A DNA stretch of 64,000 nt, taken from NCBI GenBank assembly GCA_947382645.1, contig CANDAE010000003.1:1-64000 (forward strand). The letters are read 5' to 3'. Origin of the DNA: Suilimivivens sp009774465 (lineage in GTDB: Bacteria > Bacillota > Clostridia > Lachnospirales > Lachnospiraceae). Each line of letters starts with the position of its first letter. Position 1 is the stretch's first letter. This document shows, piece by piece, positions 33,253-42,974 of the stretch. The translations under genes and the position numbers were made by a program. The notes under the pieces were generated by a model, which worked only from the letters and a program-made list of their open reading frames with translations, had not been told where the DNA came from and ran no database searches.

Positions 33253-34551
33253 ATGGAAGAAAAAAAGACCATTATAGAAGTAAAAGAGCTGGAAAAGGCA
33301 TATAAGCTTTACGATAAACCTTCGGACAGATTAAAGGAAGCATTGGGACTTGGCAGAAAAAAGCGTTATAAGGAGCATTATGCATTAAAGGGCGTGGACT
33401 TGTGTGTGTCCCAGGGGGAAACTGTTGGCATTATAGGAACCAATGGCTCCGGAAAATCAACTATTTTGAAAATTATTACCGGTGTTCTTAATCCCACGAA
33501 AGGTTCGGTACGGGTAAATGGAAGAATTTCAGCATTGTTAGAGCTGGGGGCAGGCTTTAACATGGAATACAATGGAATCGAGAACATTTATTTAAACGGT
33601 ACAATGATGGGCTTTTCCAAAAAAGAAATTGATGCAAAAATGGACGATATACTGGGGTTTGCAGATATTGGAGATTATGTTTATCAGCCGGTGAAAACCT
33701 ATTCCAGCGGTATGTTTGTGCGGCTGGCTTTTGCTCTTGCCATTAATATTGAGCCGGAGATCCTGATTGTGGATGAGGCATTGTCTGTTGGTGACGTATT
33801 TTTTCAGGCGAAATGTTATCACAAATTTGATGAATTTAAGCAGATGGGGAAAACAATTCTCTTTGTAAGTCATGATTTAAGCAGTATCAGCAAATACTGT
33901 GACAGGGTAGTGCTTTTAAATCAGGGTGTAAAATTAGGAGAGGGTTCTCCCAAGGAAATGATAGATGCCTATAAACAGGTGCTTGTAGGACAGTATCCCT
34001 TTGGAGGAGACAGTGATGATGAACTGCTTCATGATAAGGATATTAAGGCGGCGGCACAGGCTTCTGTAAAGGAGAAAGAAGGCGGCGACGGACTGACCAA
34101 TCCTGAACTGCTTGAATATGGAACAAAGGCTGCCATGATTGAAGAATATTATGTGACAGATGCTGAGGGCAGAAGAAGCAGTGCGATTATAAAAGGACAA
34201 AAATGCAGTGTACATATGAAGGTGCACTTTGAAAGGGATATTCAGGCTCCCATTTTTGCGTTTACCATTAAAAACATTAAGGGTGTGGAAATAACAGGAA
34301 CCAATACTATGGTTGAAAAAGCTTTTCTGGAACCTGTGCGGGCTGGTGCAGAAAAACAGATTACTTTTACCCAGAAGATTGACCTCCAGGGAGGTGAATA
34401 TCTGCTTTCTTTAGGAGTAACCGGATATGAAAATGAAGATTTTCAGGTGTATCACAGATTATATGACGTGCTGAATTTGACGGTGATTTCCGACAAGGAT
34501 ACGGTAGGGTATTATGACACAAATTCAGAAATCACGGTAGTTGATGTATAA
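33253..34551 (+). CDS. Polysaccharide ABC exporter ATPase with C-terminal carbohydrate-binding domain (Wzt-like)
   Basis: This 432-residue ATPase has Walker A GTNGSGKST, the Wzt/TagH-type signature YSSGMFVRLAFALA, Walker B ILIVDEALSVGD and switch His in FVSHDLSS. Residues ~290-432 form a separate beta-sandwich (FTIKNIKGVEITGTNT; YLLSLGVTGYENEDF) like the Wzt C-terminal domain that recognises the modified end of O9a-type polysaccharides. ATG 33253 has GGAG six bases upstream; the longer reading from 33193 is unlikely. The next gene encodes a possible chain-end modifying enzyme, which fits a terminus-recognition export scheme. Confidence 0.92.
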   Translation: MEEKKTIIEVKELEKAYKLYDKPSDRLKEALGLGRKKRYKEHYALKGVDLCVSQGETVGIIGTNGSGKSTILKIITGVLNPTKGSVRVNGRISALLELGAGFNMEYNGIENIYLNGTMMGFSKKEIDAKMDDILGFADIGDYVYQPVKTYSSGMFVRLAFALAINIEPEILIVDEALSVGDVFFQAKCYHKFDEFKQMGKTILFVSHDLSSISKYCDRVVLLNQGVKLGEGSPKEMIDAYKQVLVGQYPFGGDSDDELLHDKDIKAAAQASVKEKEGGDGLTNPELLEYGTKAAMIEEYYVTDAEGRRSSAIIKGQKCSVHMKVHFERDIQAPIFAFTIKNIKGVEITGTNTMVEKAFLEPVRAGAEKQITFTQKIDLQGGEYLLSLGVTGYENEDFQVYHRLYDVLNLTVISDKDTVGYYDTNSEITVVDV

Positions 34552-34566
34552 AAGAAAGGAAAGCTC

Positions 34567-36672
34567 ATGAGGGAAGAAGGAAAAAGACCGGCGCCAATTC
34601 ATTTAAAAGAAGGAGAACTGCTGGGGAAGCTGCCTGAAAAAATAGGAAATGTGACTTTAAATTATAAGTTTTATCCGGGGGAAGACCGCTACAGCGACGG
34701 TGTGATTGAAGATGAAATATTAAAGATTGTGAAGGATGCTTCCAGAGTGGAATACCCTTCTATTATTGAAGAGAGAAAAAGCTGGCCTGTTTTATACCAT
34801 CTGTCACCTCTTCGGGGAAATATTGTGGACTGGCTTCCCATAAAGCCCACAGATAAAGTGCTGGAAATAGGTTCCGGCTGCGGAGCAATTACGGAAAAAC
34901 TTTCGGAAAAAGCAAAAAATGTCACCTGCGTAGATTTATCCGCAAAAAGAAGCCATATTAATGCATACAGGAATCAGGATAAAGATAATATTGAAATTTA
35001 TGTTGGAAATTTTGCGGATATAGAGCCTTCTCTTGATGTGGATTATGATTTTGCCTGTATGATAGGAGTTTTTGAATATGGACAGTCTTATATTGATTCA
35101 AAGACGCCTTATGAAGATTTTCTGAATATAATGAGAAAACATGTAAAAAATAACGGGCGTATTGTTATTGCAATTGAAAACAGGTTTGGTCTTAAATACT
35201 GGGCAGGGTGTAAGGAAGATCATTTGGGTACTTATTTTTCCGGGCTGGAAGGCTATCCTGATGGCGGAAGTGCGCGTACATTTACACGCCCCGGCCTGGA
35301 GAAAATCTTTGAAAGCTGCGGCGTGGAAAACTATTCTTTTTATTACCCTTATCCTGACTATAAATTTCCTACTGCAATTTATTCGGATAAGCGTCTGCCT
35401 GCTTCGGGCGAACTGACAGATAATATTCGTAATTTTGACAGAGACAGAATGGTGCTTTTTAATGAAAAGTATGTGTTTGACAGTATTACCAGGGAGCATT
35501 TATTTGATATTTTTTCTAATTCCTATCTGGTGGTGATCGGTGAGGACACCCAAATAGATTATGTAAAGTATTCCAATGACAGAGCTGTAGATTATGCGCT
35601 TAAAACGGAGGTTTTAGATACCCCTGACGGACGTGTGGTGCATAAGATTCCCTTAAGTGAGGAAGCAAAAGAGCATATCAAAGGCATGAAGCGTTCCTGT
35701 GAGCTTTTAAAGAAACGCTATGAGGGGAGTGAACTTTTGATTAATCCCTGTGAAATTTCTTCTGACGGAGAATATGCAGAATTTCCTTATGAAAAAGGGG
35801 TTACTTTGGAAGCACTTTTGGATGAGTGTTTGGAAAAGAACGATATGGAAGGATTCTACAGGCTGTTTGACCGGTATCTGGAATTAATTTCTTACGGGGA
35901 GGAATGTCAGGTAACAGATTATGATCTTATTTTTGCCAATATCCTGGTAGATGGTGACCATTGGACAGTGATTGATTATGAATGGACTGTGGAAAAGCAG
36001 ATTCCAACATCAGAAATTGCATTCAGGGCCCTGTATTGTTATGTTTTGGAAGAAGAAAAACGCAATAAATTAAATCTTGATTTATTAATTAACAAAATGG
36101 GGATTACACAGCAGGAAGCGGAAGATTATCGGGAAAAAGAAGGGCGTTTTCAGAAGAAGGTTACCGGGAAACGAAAGTCTATGGGAGAAATCAGGGCATC
36201 TCTTGGTACCTATTGTGTTGATCCCAAAGCGCTGATGGAGCAGCACCTGCAGAAAATACTGGACCAGAGGATTCAGGTTTATTACGACAGAGGAAATGGA
36301 TTCAGTGAGGAAGACTCTTTTTACATGCCGGATGTTTACACAGGAAAGTATCTGATCGAGGCGGACATTTTTGTAGATGGCAATGTGAAAGCGTTAAGGA
36401 TTGATCCTGCGGATCATGCCTGCATGGTTAAGATTATGGAGATAAATTTAAACAATAAAGCGGTGCCTTTTCAGAAAAAATACATTGAAACCAATGGAAA
36501 AACAGTAAAAGCGGGGTGCTATATTTTCGATACGCCTGATCCTAACATAAATATCAAAATGACAGAGCTTCCAATGTTGGGAGAAAACACTTTTTCCATT
36601 AAAATGAAGCTGACACCCTTAACAGAGGACATGGCACAGGACATGATGGGGGCTGTGAAGAGACTTTTTTAG
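34567..36672 (+). CDS. Methyltransferase-kinase-like fusion protein (possible polysaccharide chain terminator)
   Basis: This 701-residue protein has three parts. Residues ~60-300 are a class I SAM methyltransferase (VLEIGSGCGAITEKL near 97; VTCVDLSAKR; MIGVFEYGQSY). Residues ~340-560 look like an APH/protein-kinase fold with DYDLIFANILV near 451 and VIDYEW near 467, equivalents of the catalytic loop and metal-binding Asp. Residues ~590-701 form a beta-rich tail (YLIEADIFVDGNVKALRIDP). In E. coli O9a, WbdD is such a methyltransferase-kinase that caps the glycan before Wzm/Wzt export. Here the gene directly follows Wzt. No obvious coiled-coil ruler is visible. Confidence 0.78.
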   Translation: MREEGKRPAPIHLKEGELLGKLPEKIGNVTLNYKFYPGEDRYSDGVIEDEILKIVKDASRVEYPSIIEERKSWPVLYHLSPLRGNIVDWLPIKPTDKVLEIGSGCGAITEKLSEKAKNVTCVDLSAKRSHINAYRNQDKDNIEIYVGNFADIEPSLDVDYDFACMIGVFEYGQSYIDSKTPYEDFLNIMRKHVKNNGRIVIAIENRFGLKYWAGCKEDHLGTYFSGLEGYPDGGSARTFTRPGLEKIFESCGVENYSFYYPYPDYKFPTAIYSDKRLPASGELTDNIRNFDRDRMVLFNEKYVFDSITREHLFDIFSNSYLVVIGEDTQIDYVKYSNDRAVDYALKTEVLDTPDGRVVHKIPLSEEAKEHIKGMKRSCELLKKRYEGSELLINPCEISSDGEYAEFPYEKGVTLEALLDECLEKNDMEGFYRLFDRYLELISYGEECQVTDYDLIFANILVDGDHWTVIDYEWTVEKQIPTSEIAFRALYCYVLEEEKRNKLNLDLLINKMGITQQEAEDYREKEGRFQKKVTGKRKSMGEIRASLGTYCVDPKALMEQHLQKILDQRIQVYYDRGNGFSEEDSFYMPDVYTGKYLIEADIFVDGNVKALRIDPADHACMVKIMEINLNNKAVPFQKKYIETNGKTVKAGCYIFDTPDPNINIKMTELPMLGENTFSIKMKLTPLTEDMAQDMMGAVKRLF

Positions 36673-36688
36673 TCCAGGGAGGTAAAAA

Positions 36689-38812
36689 GTGTCATTTCTA
36701 AAAAAAGAAATCAAGCAATTATTGATAAATCGACAACATAAATCATATGAAAAAAGGGTTTCAGCTCAAAATCTGACCTATAATGAATGGATAGAAAAAA
36801 AGGAAAAAAATGTCAAAATAGACAATTATAAATTGGAAGAAAAAGGTAATTTTCTGACAAATGATTTAGAAACAGTTGTTAATGATGGGATTAATGATGA
36901 AAATGAAAGAAATAATTCAAAAAATGTCGTATTCTGCGAACCATTTTATTCCCTTGACCTCAGTGATTCTAACGGAACGACGATAACTATAATATCGATA
37001 TATGAAGGAGAACTAAGCGATATTGCATTAAATTTGATTTACAGGCAGTTTTTGACCGATAAAAATACAATTCTGGTCTATGGAGATGAAGATACCAGAG
37101 AAAATGGGGTTAGAAAAAATCCCTGGTTTAAACCTGACTGGTCTCCGGACAGATTTTTATCCTGCCTTTACTTTGGAGGGATAGTGGCAGTCAGAAAAGA
37201 TGCATTGCAGGATGCTTACAGAATATGCAGTCAGAAAGGAATATTAAAAAACACTAGTTATGAAAAAGCAGAAAAGCTTTACTGGCTTTTATTTGAATTG
37301 CTGAAAATGTACAAAGCCTTTGAAAAGGGACATGATAAGACTCAAATGCCGGTCTGCCATATTCCCCAGGTATTATTTCACAGTAAAAAAAATGGTTATG
37401 AGCAAATAAAAGACTATAAGCTCCCCGAAGCGGCGCTGCAGGAAGCAGCAGAGGCATCAGAACAGCTTATTTCCATCATTATTCCGTCTAAAGATAACGT
37501 GGATGTGCTTTTCCATTGCCTTGATTCTCTGCTGGAGCGGACTGTTTCAAAGTACCAATATGAGATTGTTTTAGTGGATAACGGAAGTAAAGAAGAAAAT
37601 CAAAACAAAATCAGAAATAAATTAGACGAAATTAACGCAAAAAGTGTAAATACAACGACCAAACTTCAAAAAATTCAATATTTCTATCAGGAAATGGAGT
37701 TTAATTTTTCCAGAATGTGCAATCTTGGGGCTAAGGCTTCGGAAGGCGCAATTTTCCTGTTTTTAAATGATGATATGGAGATTATCTCTTCAAACTGGCT
37801 GGATTTGCTGGCCGGGAAAGCGTCTCTATCTTACGTCGGCGCTGTAGGAGCAAAGCTTTTGTATCCGGAATCTGATAAGATTCAACATGCGGGAATTACC
37901 AATTTACGAGTGGGGCCTGCACATAAGCTGCAGTTTTTAAGGGATGAAGAAGTTCATTATTTTGGAATGAACAGAGGCGTTCACAATATGCTGGCTGTTA
38001 CGGGAGCCTGTCTTATGGTAAAAAGAGAAGTGTTTTTTGAGGCAGGGGGATTTTGTGAAGAACTGGCAGTGGCTTTTAATGATGTGGACCTTTGTTATAC
38101 CATATATGAAAAGGGCTATTATAATATAGTAAGAAATGATGTGATTCTTTATCATCATGAGTCCTTAAGCAGAGGAAAGGACGGGGAATCTGAGAAAAAA
38201 CAGCTCCGCCTTCTTAAGGAAAAGGATGTGCTCTATGAAAGACATCAGGATATTTACGGGAAAGATCCCTTTTACCATCCGTATCTTACTACCGATATGC
38301 TGGAATCAGAATATTCCCCCTGCTACCGATATCAGGTAACTTTGAATATGCCCTGGTCTTTTGTGGAAAAAGGTGATGACACTGTGAAAAGTGCAAGAGA
38401 AGATCAGTGCCTTGTGGTAGGAATGGAATGCGCTATGGATATTTATAAATGGCAGTATGGGGTTTCGCCTGAAAAGGGAAAGGTGAAAGTAAAACCGGAG
38501 GATATGGGCTATTATTTCCAGGGCTATTCTTTTATTATAGGTTCAGATAACGCTTGTTATAAAAAGAAATTGTTGCTGAAAAACCAGGATAACGGGCAGA
38601 TTTGGCTGATTCCTGTGGAAGACAGATACAGGCAGGATATTAAAAATAATTTGAAGGACCAGGTCAATGTGGATTTAACAGGATTTGCAGCAAAAATGCA
38701 GAAAAATGCAGTTCCTGCCGGAGTGTATCAGTTTGGTATGCTGGCTTTGGATGCCTGCTCCAGACAAAAGCTGGTAAACTGGAGCAACTGGGTATTGCAG
38801 ATTGAAGCATAA
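36689..38812 (+). CDS. Glycosyltransferase family 2 protein with extra N- and C-terminal domains
   Basis: This 707-residue cytoplasmic glycosyltransferase has an N-terminal part (1-75) that is Lys/Asn-rich and low in GC, then a partial GT-like segment with VYGDEDTRENGVR. A full GT-A domain begins at IISIIIPSKDNVDVLF (~261), with NDDMEIISSNW near 361 and a GACLMVKREVF acceptor-site motif. Residues ~550-707 form a beta-rich tail resembling that of the preceding gene. It adds a sugar, often rhamnose or mannose, to the growing glycan. GTG 36689 has AGGGAGG six bases upstream; the 10-base overlap with the next longer reading is not used. Confidence 0.88.
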   Translation: MSFLKKEIKQLLINRQHKSYEKRVSAQNLTYNEWIEKKEKNVKIDNYKLEEKGNFLTNDLETVVNDGINDENERNNSKNVVFCEPFYSLDLSDSNGTTITIISIYEGELSDIALNLIYRQFLTDKNTILVYGDEDTRENGVRKNPWFKPDWSPDRFLSCLYFGGIVAVRKDALQDAYRICSQKGILKNTSYEKAEKLYWLLFELLKMYKAFEKGHDKTQMPVCHIPQVLFHSKKNGYEQIKDYKLPEAALQEAAEASEQLISIIIPSKDNVDVLFHCLDSLLERTVSKYQYEIVLVDNGSKEENQNKIRNKLDEINAKSVNTTTKLQKIQYFYQEMEFNFSRMCNLGAKASEGAIFLFLNDDMEIISSNWLDLLAGKASLSYVGAVGAKLLYPESDKIQHAGITNLRVGPAHKLQFLRDEEVHYFGMNRGVHNMLAVTGACLMVKREVFFEAGGFCEELAVAFNDVDLCYTIYEKGYYNIVRNDVILYHHESLSRGKDGESEKKQLRLLKEKDVLYERHQDIYGKDPFYHPYLTTDMLESEYSPCYRYQVTLNMPWSFVEKGDDTVKSAREDQCLVVGMECAMDIYKWQYGVSPEKGKVKVKPEDMGYYFQGYSFIIGSDNACYKKKLLLKNQDNGQIWLIPVEDRYRQDIKNNLKDQVNVDLTGFAAKMQKNAVPAGVYQFGMLALDACSRQKLVNWSNWVLQIEA

Positions 38813-38876
38813 AGCCTGTGGATATTGTGTTTGCGCCTCAAAATCCGCAGATTCTAAAGAAAGGCATGGAGATGAT

Positions 38877-40853
38877 ATGGAACAGGAAATAAACTATCAG
38901 GAGGCTTATGAAAAAGAGCATTTAAGAAATGCAGATCTGGCGGGAAGGGTGGCGGATCTGGAAGCAAGGTGCGATGATTTGACCTTTAAGCTGAACCGAA
39001 TTAAAAATAATCCTTTGTGGAAAATGTCGGCTCCACTGCGCCGGTGTATGCATTTTGTAATCCGGCAGAAGGACAGAATCAAAAACTGCGGAAATTTAAG
39101 GGGAATTATAGCAAAAATCAAATATAAAAAAATTGAGCGTCAGGCCATGAAAAGCTACGGAACCAGCAGTTTTCCCACACCAGAGGAAGCAAAAAGACAG
39201 AGAGAAGAAAAGTTTCAAAGAATGCCGAAAATCAGCATTTTGGTACCCCTTTATAATACACCGGATCTTTTTCTCCGTGAAATGATAGAGTCGGTAACCA
39301 GTCAGACCTACGAAAACTGGGAATTATGTTTAGCCGATGGTTCCGATAAAGAGCATGGTTTCGTGGCTGAAATTGTCAGGGAATATCAAAAAAAGGACGA
39401 AGCGGCAGGAAAAGGCGGCAGAATCCTTTATTTAAAGCTTGAAAAAAACGAAGGGATTTCCGGAAACACAAATCAGTGTCTGGCTATGTCAACAGGGGAG
39501 TACATTGGGCTTTTTGACCATGACGATATTCTCCATCCCAGTGTTTTATATGAATATGTAAAGGTAATCAATGAAAAGCAGGCGGATTACATATACTGCG
39601 ATGAAACTACCTTTAAAAGCGGAGATATTAACAAGATGCTGACCATGCATTTTAAGCCGGATTATGCCATTGATAACCTGCGGGCAAACAATTATATCTG
39701 CCATTTCAGCGTTTTTGCAAGAACGCTTTTAGACGGTACGGAACTGTTCCGCCCCAGATTTGACGGAAGCCAGGATCATGATATGATTCTTCGGCTTACG
39801 GACAGAGCTCAAAAGGTAGTCCATGTTCCCAAGCTGATGTATTACTGGCGCTCTCACGCAGGCAGCACGGCCGCCGGACTTGAGGCAAAGCCCTATGCGG
39901 TGGAGGCAGCCAGGGGAGCGGTGGCGGATCATTTAAGAAGACATGGATTTGAGCATTTTCAGATCAGCTCCACCAGAGCCTTTGACACCATTTTTAAGAT
40001 TCGCTATCAGATAATAGGCAGTCCTAAAATTTCTATTGTAATTGCCAACAAAGATCATAAGGAAGATTTAAAGAGATGCATTACGTCAATTCTGGAAAAA
40101 TCCACTTATGAAAATTTTGAAGTAATTGTTGTGGAAAATAACAGTACGCAGCAGGAAATTTTTGACTACTATGAGGAATTAAAGGAAAATGAGAAAATTA
40201 AAGTGCTCACCTTTGAAGGGGCCTTTAACTACTCGGCGGTGAATAATTCAGGCGCGGCAAATGCAGAGGGTGAATATATTCTGCTTCTCAATAATGATAC
40301 CCAGGTGATTACAGTCAACTGGATGGAAGAGATGCTTATGTATGCCCAGCGGGAAGATGTGGGTGCAGTAGGAGCAAAACTGTATTATGGGGACAAAACC
40401 ATACAACATGCAGGGGTGGTGCTTGGCCTGGGAGCTCACAGAACGGCAGGGCACAGCCATTATAAGCAGCACAGGGATAATTTAGGCTATATGGGCAGGC
40501 TCTGTTATGCACAAAATGTTTCCGCAGTTACCGGAGCATGTCTTATGGTAAAAAAGGCATTATTTGAGGAAGTGGGAGGGCTGGATGAGTCCTTTGCTGT
40601 TTCCTTAAATGATGTGGATTTCTGCTTAAAACTTCGGGAAAAAGGTTATTTAAATGTGTTTACCCCTTTTGCAGAGCTATATCACTTTGAATCCATATCC
40701 AGAGGACTGGATGATAACGGAGAAAAGGCCCAAAGATACAACAGAGAATCAGAACAGTTTCGGGAAAAATGGAAGGATGTGCTTACAGTCGGCGATCCCT
40801 ATTACAATGTAAATTTTTCTCTGGACAGAAGCGACTTTGCTTTGAAAATATAG
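38877..40853 (+). CDS. Two-domain glycosyltransferase family 2 protein
   Basis: This 658-residue protein begins with a coiled-coil-like helix (residues ~5-45, LAGRVADLEARCDDLTFKL). A first GT-A domain starts at ISILVPLYNTPDLF (~118), with FDHDDILHP, and a second at ISIVIANKDHKEDL (~383), with LLNNDTQVI and GACLMVKKALFEEVGG. Two catalytic domains in one chain usually add alternating linkages of a polymer. I chose ATG 38877 because GGAG lies five bases upstream; the in-frame ATG at 38802 would overlap the previous gene. Confidence 0.9.
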   Translation: MEQEINYQEAYEKEHLRNADLAGRVADLEARCDDLTFKLNRIKNNPLWKMSAPLRRCMHFVIRQKDRIKNCGNLRGIIAKIKYKKIERQAMKSYGTSSFPTPEEAKRQREEKFQRMPKISILVPLYNTPDLFLREMIESVTSQTYENWELCLADGSDKEHGFVAEIVREYQKKDEAAGKGGRILYLKLEKNEGISGNTNQCLAMSTGEYIGLFDHDDILHPSVLYEYVKVINEKQADYIYCDETTFKSGDINKMLTMHFKPDYAIDNLRANNYICHFSVFARTLLDGTELFRPRFDGSQDHDMILRLTDRAQKVVHVPKLMYYWRSHAGSTAAGLEAKPYAVEAARGAVADHLRRHGFEHFQISSTRAFDTIFKIRYQIIGSPKISIVIANKDHKEDLKRCITSILEKSTYENFEVIVVENNSTQQEIFDYYEELKENEKIKVLTFEGAFNYSAVNNSGAANAEGEYILLLNNDTQVITVNWMEEMLMYAQREDVGAVGAKLYYGDKTIQHAGVVLGLGAHRTAGHSHYKQHRDNLGYMGRLCYAQNVSAVTGACLMVKKALFEEVGGLDESFAVSLNDVDFCLKLREKGYLNVFTPFAELYHFESISRGLDDNGEKAQRYNRESEQFREKWKDVLTVGDPYYNVNFSLDRSDFALKI

Positions 40854-40900
40854 GAAGACTATGGTAAGATATACAGAGGATAAAATATATAATAAATAGT

Positions 40901-40968
40901 AAGGAGGCTAAATCCTCTGCTCCTGCAAGAGCAGTCGCATTTTGCTTCGCAAAACAAGGAGGATTGGT
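40901..40968 (+). promoter_or_regulatory. Hairpin-rich leader of the phosphoglucomutase gene
   Basis: Three consecutive inverted repeats occur: an AGGAGG decoy with CCTC, CTGCTC/GAGCAG and TTTTGC/GCAAAA. AATCCTC (40911-40917) is also the exact complement of GAGGATT (40959-40965), which is the true ribosome site of the gene, so an alternative fold could hide it. Confidence 0.5.
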
Positions 40969-42690
40969 ATGGACTACAGAAAACAGTATGATTTTTGGCT
41001 GGAAGATGGGTATTTTGATGACAAAACAAAAGAAGAACTGCGTGGAATTGCAGGAGATGAAAAGGAAATAGAAGACCGTTTTTATAAAGAGCTTGAATTT
41101 GGTACCGGAGGCCTTAGAGGAGTGATTGGCGCCGGAACCAACCGCATGAACATCTACACAGTAAGAAAAGCTACCCAGGGACTTGCCAATTATATTATCA
41201 GTCAGGGAGGAAAGGACAGAGGCGTTGCCATTGCCTATGATTCCAGAAGAATGTCTCCCGAATTTGCTGATGAAGCGGCGCTCTGTCTTGCAGCAAACGG
41301 AATTAAGGCCTATGTGTTTGATGCACTTCGCCCCACACCCGAGCTTTCCTTTGCACTCCGTACATTAGGCTGCATTTCAGGTATTGTGATTACTGCAAGC
41401 CATAATCCTCCGGAATATAACGGATATAAGGCATATTGGGAAGACGGTGCACAGGTGACAGCGCCTAAAGACAAAGAAATTATTGAAGAAGTTAAGAAGG
41501 TTACGGATTATCACCAGGTAAAGACAATGGACAAAAAAGAGGCTTTGGCACAGGGGCTTTATCAGGTAATCGGAAAAGAAATTGACGATGCTTATATGGT
41601 GGAATTGAAGAAGCAGATTATCCATCCTGAAATTATTAAGGAAGTGGCGGACGATATAAGAATCGTATATTCTCCTTTCCACGGAACCGGAAATGTACCG
41701 GTCAGAAGAATTCTTTCTGAGCTGGGCTTTAAGCACGTGTATGTAGTTCCCGAGCAGGAACTGCCTGATCCTGATTTTACCACATTAGATTACCCCAATC
41801 CGGAAGATCCCAAGGCATTTACTCTTGCTCTTAAGCTGGCAAAGGAAAAAAATGCGGATATCGTGCTTGCAACAGATCCTGACGCGGACAGACTTGGCAT
41901 TTACGCTTTGGATAAAGCTTCCGGCGAATACATACCTTTTACAGGCAATATGTCAGGTATGTTGATTGCAGAATACATTTTAAGAGAAAGAACCGCTACC
42001 GGAAAAATGCCTGAAAATCCGGCACTGGTAACTACCATTGTCACCACTAACATGGCGTCGGCCATTGCCAGAGATTACAACGTGAAGTTTATAGAGGTTC
42101 TTACCGGATTTAAATACATTGGAGAGCAGATTAAACTGTTTGAGCAGACCGGCTCCAACAATTATGTATTTGGTCTGGAAGAAAGCTACGGATGCCTTGC
42201 AGGCACACATGCAAGGGACAAGGATGCTGTGGTTGCAGTTATGTGTCTGTGCGAAGTGGCTGCATGGTGTAAGAAACACGGAATTACCGTATGGGATCAG
42301 ATGCTGAAATTGTATGAAAAGTACGGTTACTTTAAGGAAACCCAGTATGCCATTACATTAAAGGGAATTGACGGTTCCAAACAGATTGCAGAAATGATGG
42401 ACAAATTAAGAAGCAATCCGCCTAAGAACTTTGGAGAACTGACGGTAAAGGAATTAAGGGACTATGACAGGGATGTGACCAGGAATATGGAGACCGGAGA
42501 AGAAACACCTACCGGGCTGCCCAAATCAAATGTGCTGTATTTTGATCTTACCAATGATTCCTGGTGCTGTGCACGTCCTTCCGGTACGGAGCCCAAGATT
42601 AAATTTTATATGGGAGTGAAAGGAAGCAGTCTTCCGGATGCTCAGGATAAGGTAGAAAAGCTTACGGAAGCTCTGAAATCTTATCTTTAA
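40969..42690 (+). CDS. pgm: Phosphoglucomutase / phosphomannomutase family protein
   Basis: This 573-residue cytosolic alpha-D-phosphohexomutase interconverts hexose-6- and hexose-1-phosphates and so supplies glucose-1-phosphate to rfbA. It has the phosphoserine loop TASHNPPEYNGYK (Ser144), metal-binding DPDADRLGIY, and the sugar-binding GLEESYG and RPSGTEPKIKFY. The size fits the longer PGM type of Firmicutes (PgcA). ATG 40969 has AAGGAGG six bases upstream; an in-frame ATG at 40942 lies within the leader hairpins. A strong terminator follows at 42737. Confidence 0.93.
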   Translation: MDYRKQYDFWLEDGYFDDKTKEELRGIAGDEKEIEDRFYKELEFGTGGLRGVIGAGTNRMNIYTVRKATQGLANYIISQGGKDRGVAIAYDSRRMSPEFADEAALCLAANGIKAYVFDALRPTPELSFALRTLGCISGIVITASHNPPEYNGYKAYWEDGAQVTAPKDKEIIEEVKKVTDYHQVKTMDKKEALAQGLYQVIGKEIDDAYMVELKKQIIHPEIIKEVADDIRIVYSPFHGTGNVPVRRILSELGFKHVYVVPEQELPDPDFTTLDYPNPEDPKAFTLALKLAKEKNADIVLATDPDADRLGIYALDKASGEYIPFTGNMSGMLIAEYILRERTATGKMPENPALVTTIVTTNMASAIARDYNVKFIEVLTGFKYIGEQIKLFEQTGSNNYVFGLEESYGCLAGTHARDKDAVVAVMCLCEVAAWCKKHGITVWDQMLKLYEKYGYFKETQYAITLKGIDGSKQIAEMMDKLRSNPPKNFGELTVKELRDYDRDVTRNMETGEETPTGLPKSNVLYFDLTNDSWCCARPSGTEPKIKFYMGVKGSSLPDAQDKVEKLTEALKSYL

Positions 42691-42736
42691 GTAAAAACCG
42701 ACAAGTAAAAGGACTGGAAACTTTAACCTGTGTATT

Positions 42737-42773
42737 AAGAATCGTCCTGTGAAAGCAGGACGATTCTTGGTTT
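42737..42773 (+). terminator. Terminator after phosphoglucomutase gene
   Basis: AAGAATCGTCCTG pairs perfectly over 13 bp with CAGGACGATTCTT around a six-base loop, followed by GGTTTT. Confidence 0.9.
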
Positions 42774-42792
42774 TACACAGAAGGCGGCTGCA

Positions 42793-42953
42793 TTTTGCGG
42801 CGGGCAGACCTGCGGGCGGTCTGCGATATGCAAGGGGAGTAAGATTGAAAAATCACACTGATGTGCTGATTTTTCAATCACGAGTTTGTGTCAGAGCCAC
42901 AAACTCAATATCGCAGAGCCAAATTTGAAATTTGGCTCGCGGCCTTCGCAAAA
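42793..42953 (+). promoter_or_regulatory. Branched structured leader upstream of a glycosyltransferase gene
   Basis: A closing helix TTTTGCG/CGCAAAA (42793-42799 with 42947-42953) surrounds hairpin GCAGACC/GGTCTGC, long helix CTGCGATAT/ATATCGCAG (42821-42829 with 42908-42916), two hairpins inside that helix (13 bp at 42843-42879, 9 bp at 42882-42906) and a 10-bp hairpin at 42916-42938. All helices are perfect; some share a few bases and would compete. No known riboswitch motif was recognised. Confidence 0.65.
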
Positions 42954-42974
42954 CAGCTCCGGCATGGAGGAAAA

